Assembly: GCA_025464345.1 (NCBI GenBank) | Contig: JAODGP010000054.1 | Location: forward strand, 1-9,142 | DNA: 9,142 nucleotides | Direction: 5' to 3' | Origin: Methanosarcinales archaeon | GTDB lineage: Archaea; Halobacteriota; Syntropharchaeia; Alkanophagales; Methanospirareceae | Shown: piece after piece, positions 6,012-9,142 of the stretch | Layout: every line of letters starts with the position of its first letter | How positions within the stretch are numbered: the first letter of the stretch is position 1 | Notes under the pieces: generated by a model | Told to the model about the DNA's origin: nothing | Seen by the model: the letters and a program-made list of their open reading frames with translations, nothing else | Database searches by the model: none | Made by a program: the position numbers and the translations under genes

Positions 6012-7183
6012 TACGAATAACCCAGCTCGTTCACGGTAAAGGCACGGTCAGTGAAGCCCTGAAGCACAGAAAGAAGCCCATCCATGAAGTGCCAAGCAGG
6101 TTACTCGCTTTCGCGGAGACACGCAGACCTGTTGTATTCTGGAACATCACGAGCAGATGCAATCTTGCATGCGAGCATTGCTATCTCAGTGCAGGAGCGG
6201 GGCGTAAAGACAGCCAGGAGCTGTCGTCGGCTGAAGCAAAAGAATTCATAAGAGACCTCGCACAGATGGGTGTGCCTCTATTGCTATTCACAGGCGGTGA
6301 GCCATTATTGAGGCATGATTTCTGGGAACTCGCTGAGTGTGCAACGGAGAACGGGTTGAAGACCGCACTGAGCACAAACGGGACATTGATAACAAAAGAG
6401 GTAGCCATGAGGCTCAAAGATTCCGGTATCGAGTATGTCGGTGTATCGCTGGACGGTGCAGAGAGGACACACGATAAAATGAGGAATCAGCCAGGTTGCT
6501 TCAGGAAGGCTGTGCAGGCTTTGCGTAACTGCATGGAGATTGGACTCAAAGCGGGTATCAGGGTCACCCTCACACGTGATAATTATACTGAGATAGAGTA
6601 TCTGCTGGCTCTCTCACGCGAGTTGAGAGTGCCACGGTTCTGCGTGTACTGGCTCGTGCCCAGTGGCAGGGGCAGGGAGATATACAATAAGCAGTTAAAA
6701 CCACAGGAGATGTACCGGATCTTTGTGATGCTGTATCAGCATGCACGGGCGATTGATCCCGAGGAGATGGAGATACTCACCGTTGATGCGCCACAGGATG
6801 GTGTATATCTGCTTGAGAAGCTGAAGGAGGATGGCAGTTCCGAATACGAGAATGCGCTCAAGCTTCTCCAGTATACAGGTGACTCGTGCAGTGCGGGCGA
6901 CCGTGTAGCGAATGTTGACCCTTACGGTAATGTCTATCCATGCCAGTTCGCACAGATGGAGGAGCTCAAAATCGGTAACATAAGGGAACGCAGGTTCTCC
7001 GAACTCTGGAATGACCAGACCAATCCGGTATTGACCGCGTTCAGAGAGAAGACGCAGCATCTCAAAGGCAGGTGTGCTACATGCCCGTACAGGGAGCTAT
7101 GTGGTGGCGGCTGCCGTATTCGCGCATTCGCACAATACGGGGATATATGGGCTGAGGAGCCGTTATGTAATTACCAGAGTTGA
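6008..7183 (+). CDS. Radical SAM/SPASM protein, AhbC/AhbD/NirJ-like
   Basis: A 391-residue cytoplasmic enzyme. The radical SAM cluster motif is C51-x3-C55-x2-C58 (SRCNLACEHCYL), followed by GGEP (96-99), the STNGTLIT strand (122-129) and VSLDG (146-150). The C-terminal SPASM region has seven cysteines (C294, C312, C356, C359, C365, C369, C387), enough to bind auxiliary Fe-S clusters. The N-terminus, the RPVVFWNITSRCNL context, EILTVDAPQDGVYLL and the GNIRERRFSELW...GDIWAEEPLC ending resemble AhbC, AhbD and NirJ, which make heme or heme d1 from siroheme. Which of these reactions it performs, or whether it modifies a peptide, cannot be settled. An upstream TTG (5954) extends the frame, but the ATG at 6008 overlaps the previous stop as ATGA and has GGGAG before it, so I use 6008. 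Confidence 0.87.
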   Translation: MIRITQLVHGKGTVSEALKHRKKPIHEVPSRLLAFAETRRPVVFWNITSRCNLACEHCYLSAGAGRKDSQELSSAEAKEFIRDLAQMGVPLLLFTGGEPLLRHDFWELAECATENGLKTALSTNGTLITKEVAMRLKDSGIEYVGVSLDGAERTHDKMRNQPGCFRKAVQALRNCMEIGLKAGIRVTLTRDNYTEIEYLLALSRELRVPRFCVYWLVPSGRGREIYNKQLKPQEMYRIFVMLYQHARAIDPEEMEILTVDAPQDGVYLLEKLKEDGSSEYENALKLLQYTGDSCSAGDRVANVDPYGNVYPCQFAQMEELKIGNIRERRFSELWNDQTNPVLTAFREKTQHLKGRCATCPYRELCGGGCRIRAFAQYGDIWAEEPLCNYQS

Positions 7184-7225
7184 GTATAAATAATCATAGA
7201 CTTTCCATCAACCCACATTTCGCAC

Positions 7226-7259
7226 TTAAGTAAATCTTATTTTATGTGGTTAAGTAAAT
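7226..7259. repeat. Paired direct repeat before the transposase remnant
   Basis: TTAAGTAAAT occurs at 7226-7235 and 7250-7259, spaced 24 bases start to start. It lies at the 5' edge of the transposase remnant and covers its presumed start codon. A short imperfect inverted repeat (AACCCACAT near 7210-7218, ATGTGGTT at 7244-7251) overlaps the pair. These could be the left end of the insertion sequence or a protein-binding site; no matching right end is visible. Confidence 0.45.
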
Positions 7260-7800
7260 TATGGAAGAGAATTTTTGAATTCAGGAGTCATCTGGAGAGG
7301 GAGTCAGTTAAGGTATTGGGCGCCGCGGTGCTTATAAAACCTCTCCAGGATAAGATAGGAGTTGCAGAGATCGTGAACAGAGACGTCCCCTGTGGCTCTG
7401 AGATATCACATGGCGATGTCGTTGATGACGATCAACCGCTTAATGGCGCCCAGACCATTACATCTCATTGAACGGTGGGCGAAGGGCACTGCGATAGAGG
7501 AGATCTACGGCTTAGATGCGGAGAAACTCAATGACGACAGGTGCAGAAGAAAGTTTATGGCTATATTCCTGCATATCAGCGATATATGGGTGGAGATCGT
7601 TATGAATGCAGTGGTAAAATACCGCGAACAAGGATTTTGATGAAGAGGAGGCATTGGTCAAATATAAGGGCAGGGATATGGAGGAGAAGCGTATTTCAAC
7701 GCTTTAAAGCACGATGAAGATAAGACCGATCTTCCTGGGAAGGACGTGGAGATCGCTTCCCTCGTCTTCATTGTTACTGCGAAATATAGGATAAAACAAG
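7244..7800 (+). pseudogene. Degenerate IS1634-like transposase, frameshifted and internally deleted
   Basis: Remnant of an insertion-sequence transposase whose N-terminal part resembles the DUF4277/IS1634 type. The first frame (7244-7415) reads KVLGAAVLIKPLQDKIGV then AEIVNRDVPCGSEISHG. A one-base shift near 7411-7417 moves the homology to another frame: MSLMTINRLMAPRPLHLIER, then AIEEIYGLDAEKLNDDR and IWVEIVMNAVVKY, with a stop at 7638-7640. The central catalytic core is then missing. From about 7633 come C-terminal pieces, EEALVKYKGRDMEEKRISTL, then KIRPIFLG (7717-7740) and KDVEIASLVFIV (from 7740), which alternate between two frames and so need further indels. A full-length IS1634 transposase has roughly 500 or more residues, so this copy is dead. 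The family name is from recognition of these blocks, not from a search. Confidence 0.75.
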
Positions 7801-7804
7801 AAAC

Positions 7805-7813
7805 TTTATTTAT
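7805..7813 (+). promoter_or_regulatory. Candidate TATA box of the CBS-domain gene
   Basis: TTTATTTAT lies about 40 bases before the ATG at 7850, which would place initiation around 7830-7836, just ahead of GGAG (7836-7839). An alternative A/T stretch lies at 7782-7797. Both are within or at the end of the transposase remnant. Confidence 0.35.
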
Positions 7814-7849
7814 GTTCAAAAGCGTTATAAACTACGGAGAGTGAAAGAA

Positions 7850-8263
7850 ATGGCAATGGAGTTATTAGAAGTTGGGGATATAATGACACCGAAGGTGGTA
7901 ACGGAAGAAGAAGATACGCCGGTGACGAAGATCTCAAAGGATATGGAGGCATTTGGTATAGGTAGTGTGGTAATAACAAGGAATGGCAAGCCCGCGGGTA
8001 TAATTACCGACCGGGACATAGCTTTAAAAGTTACGATGGAGAACAGGGTACCCGGTGAGATAAAAGCGAAGGATATAATGTCCACTCCTCTGATAACAGT
8101 GGAGCCAGATATGCCGGTGGATAAGGCATGTGAGATCCTCGCGAAGAATGGCATAAGGAGATTGCCCGTGCTCGACGGTGATAAGCTCGTGGGTATCGTC
8201 TCTGTAAGGAACATACTGACGAGGAATCCAGCGTGCGTTAGTAGATTCTACCCGATGGAATAA
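7850..8263 (+). CDS. Two-CBS-domain protein
   Basis: A 137-residue stand-alone Bateman module: CBS1 at about residues 8-60 (VGDIMTPKVVTEEEDT to GIITDRDIAL) and CBS2 at about 74-125 (AKDIMSTPLITVEPDM to GIVSVRNIL). Such pairs bind adenosine-containing ligands (AMP, ATP, SAM) and report energy or methylation state, usually to a partner protein. CBS1 keeps the T-D-R-D ribose-binding signature (53-56); in CBS2 the matching aspartate is replaced (S-V-R-N, 118-121), so ligand binding may be asymmetric. No DNA-binding or enzymatic domain is fused. I prefer the ATG at 7850 because GGAG (7836-7839) is ten bases upstream; a GTG at 7841 gives three more residues but has no room for a ribosome binding site, and ATG 7856 is also possible. 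It stands alone, downstream of insertion-sequence debris, so its partner is unknown. Confidence 0.9.
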   Translation: MAMELLEVGDIMTPKVVTEEEDTPVTKISKDMEAFGIGSVVITRNGKPAGIITDRDIALKVTMENRVPGEIKAKDIMSTPLITVEPDMPVDKACEILAKNGIRRLPVLDGDKLVGIVSVRNILTRNPACVSRFYPME

Positions 8264-8340
8264 TTGTTCTTACGCTCATGCCTGTATCGGAGTGAAATTC
8301 ATGCATTGAAAAGATGAGCAAAAACAAATTCGCTTTAAAC

Positions 8341-8493
8341 TTATTCGCGAAACATCTTCCATGATATAGCGGTGCGCCACATCACGGTCATATTTGTCAT
8401 TAAAGCTATGATGCCCATGGCAAGAAACACGGAAACGGGATGCAGGTAGCTGAGCACGCCGCCAAAACCCATCAATAGAAGAAAAAATCTCAC
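8341..8493 (-). CDS. Small membrane protein (50 residues), coupled to the PLD-like gene
   Basis: A 51-codon frame on the minus strand begins at a GTG that overlaps the stop codon of the upstream gene as GTGA (8493-8490) and ends at TAA (8343-8341). The peptide starts MRFFLLLMGFGGVLSYL and continues HPVSVFLAMGIIALMTNM before ending SWKMFRE. It has two hydrophobic segments (about 2-17 and 19-39) and a basic tail. The stop-start overlap, the continuous hydrophobic pattern and the lack of any other sensible frame support a real gene. The frame that overlaps it (8276-8530) has no such character. I do not recognise a family. The position suggests a membrane partner for the PLD-like protein. Confidence 0.6.
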   Translation of the reverse strand: MRFFLLLMGFGGVLSYLHPVSVFLAMGIIALMTNMTVMWRTAISWKMFRE

Positions 8494-9142
8494 AAGTCAA
8501 CCTTTTTCGCGTTATTCCAAAGTTTTTCATATCTCTGAATGTAAGGCTTGACTAAATCGGGATATTCTCTTTGTATAATTCTATGCTCACCAGCGTAACC
8601 ACGAGTATACTCCTTATCAGGATATTTATTAATAAGCACCATAGCATCTTCACCTTTAGGGTCTATTATCAAAAGTGATTCCATGATATTTTCACCATGA
8701 AGTCTTAATTCAAGCGAGCCTTTTCCTCCACTGAAGTTGACGATATCCTTACAATATGCAACTGAAGCCATGTACTCGGCATGCAACCGACCTGATACTT
8801 GTCCATTAACTTTCTCTTCTCTTTCTTCCCTCTCTTTAAACACCTTTGATTCAGGATTGAGCAGTAACACTCGCACACTTCCCCCTTTCATGAGCAATGA
8901 AAGTATGTCCTCTCGCTGTTCATGAAAGACACCAAGAGCATTAACGCCAAGAATCCAAGCACCCTTTTTAGCAGTCTGAATAAGCTTCTTCTGTTCCAAA
9001 ATTAGTTTTTCAAATTCTATTCGCTGCCCCTTTCTGATAATTTCCTCGAGTTGCTCTATACGTTTCTGATACTCTCGCTCACGTTGCCTACCTTCAAGGT
9101 TTGTTTTGAGATAGGCAGCAAGCCCCATTATCCCGAATCCTA
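8490..9142 (-). CDS. PLD-like domain protein with coiled coil, probably membrane-anchored, 5' end outside window
   Basis: The first ATG in the window (9128) gives 212 residues, but the frame stays open upstream to the edge and reads GFGIMGLAAYL, which looks like the end of a transmembrane helix; the true start is therefore probably beyond 9142. A charged coiled coil follows (about residues 10-55), then a domain beginning GAWILGVNALGVFHEQREDILSLLMKGG and continuing VRVLLLNPES (86-95), the layout of phospholipase D-superfamily domains. RLHAEYMASVAYCKDI (114-129) and LELRLHGENIMESLLIIDP (139-157) continue the fold, yet no HxKxxxxD motif is present, so the usual PLD catalytic residues appear to be missing. 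It may bind or sense rather than cleave. The final TGA overlaps the start of a 50-residue membrane protein. The function is unknown. The gene looks richer in A and T than the left half of the window, which may reflect transfer. Confidence 0.65.
   Translation of the reverse strand, partial: GFGIMGLAAYLKTNLEGRQREREYQKRIEQLEEIIRKGQRIEFEKLILEQKKLIQTAKKGAWILGVNALGVFHEQREDILSLLMKGGSVRVLLLNPESKVFKEREEREEKVNGQVSGRLHAEYMASVAYCKDIVNFSGGKGSLELRLHGENIMESLLIIDPKGEDAMVLINKYPDKEYTRGYAGEHRIIQREYPDLVKPYIQRYEKLWNNAKKVDL

Noticed and set aside
8276..8530. 84-codon minus-strand frame overlapping the end of the PLD-like gene
   Set aside because: Its composition is irregular, and it overlaps both the PLD-like gene and the better-supported 50-residue membrane protein in another frame.
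1..9142. CRISPR array, integrase or phage genes
   Set aside because: No regularly spaced repeats and no recognisable phage, cas or recombinase motifs were seen. The only mobile-element trace is the transposase remnant at 7244-7800.

Overview
The window reads as archaeal chromosome, most likely from a euryarchaeote related to the methanogens, Archaeoglobi or ANME-1/Methanophagales. The evidence is a Trm5-type tRNA methyltransferase, a UPF0058 protein, a surface protein ending in a PGF-CTERM-like (archaeosortase) signal, TATA boxes close to start codons with leaderless-looking genes, a tRNA without an encoded CCA, and GGAGGTG-type Shine-Dalgarno sites. The exact lineage is an inference. A bacterial-type gyrB fits, because many euryarchaea carry gyrase acquired from bacteria.

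Layout, left to right. Positions 1-2923 on the minus strand hold gyrB and then trm5, coupled by an ATGA stop-start overlap, followed by a possible third gene that runs off the left edge. Positions 2924-3073 form a divergent control region with a 14-bp tandem repeat and two TATA boxes. Positions 3074-3148 are tRNA-Arg(UCU). Two bases later an isocitrate dehydrogenase-family gene begins at 3151. It converges on a small UPF0058 gene (4421-4642, minus), and a compound inverted repeat lies between them. A divergent promoter region (4643-4762) then leads into a tightly overlapped three-gene plus-strand operon: a PGF-CTERM/DUF7490-like surface protein, a two-helix membrane protein, and a radical SAM/SPASM enzyme of the AhbC/AhbD/NirJ type. 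Positions 7244-7800 hold the wreck of an IS1634-like transposase, with frameshifts and the catalytic core missing. Next to it is a two-CBS-domain protein gene whose promoter probably lies inside the wreck. At the right edge a minus-strand pair encodes a PLD-like, coiled-coil, probably membrane-anchored protein (entering from beyond the window) and a 50-residue membrane protein joined to it by a GTGA overlap.

How the genes may work together. The left half is housekeeping: DNA topology, tRNA m1G37 methylation, tRNA-Arg and central carbon metabolism. The middle operon joins the cell surface and membrane to a radical SAM enzyme whose closest recognisable relatives make heme by the alternative (siroheme) route; a link to heme-dependent surface chemistry is speculation. 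The right part is accessory: insertion-sequence debris, a ligand-sensing CBS protein, and a two-gene membrane/PLD-like module of unknown role. No CRISPR array, integrase or complete mobile element is visible. The most notable items are the tRNA-to-mRNA junction, which should create a leaderless message on tRNA processing, the 50-codon gene at 8341-8493, and the coupled surface-protein/radical-SAM operon.
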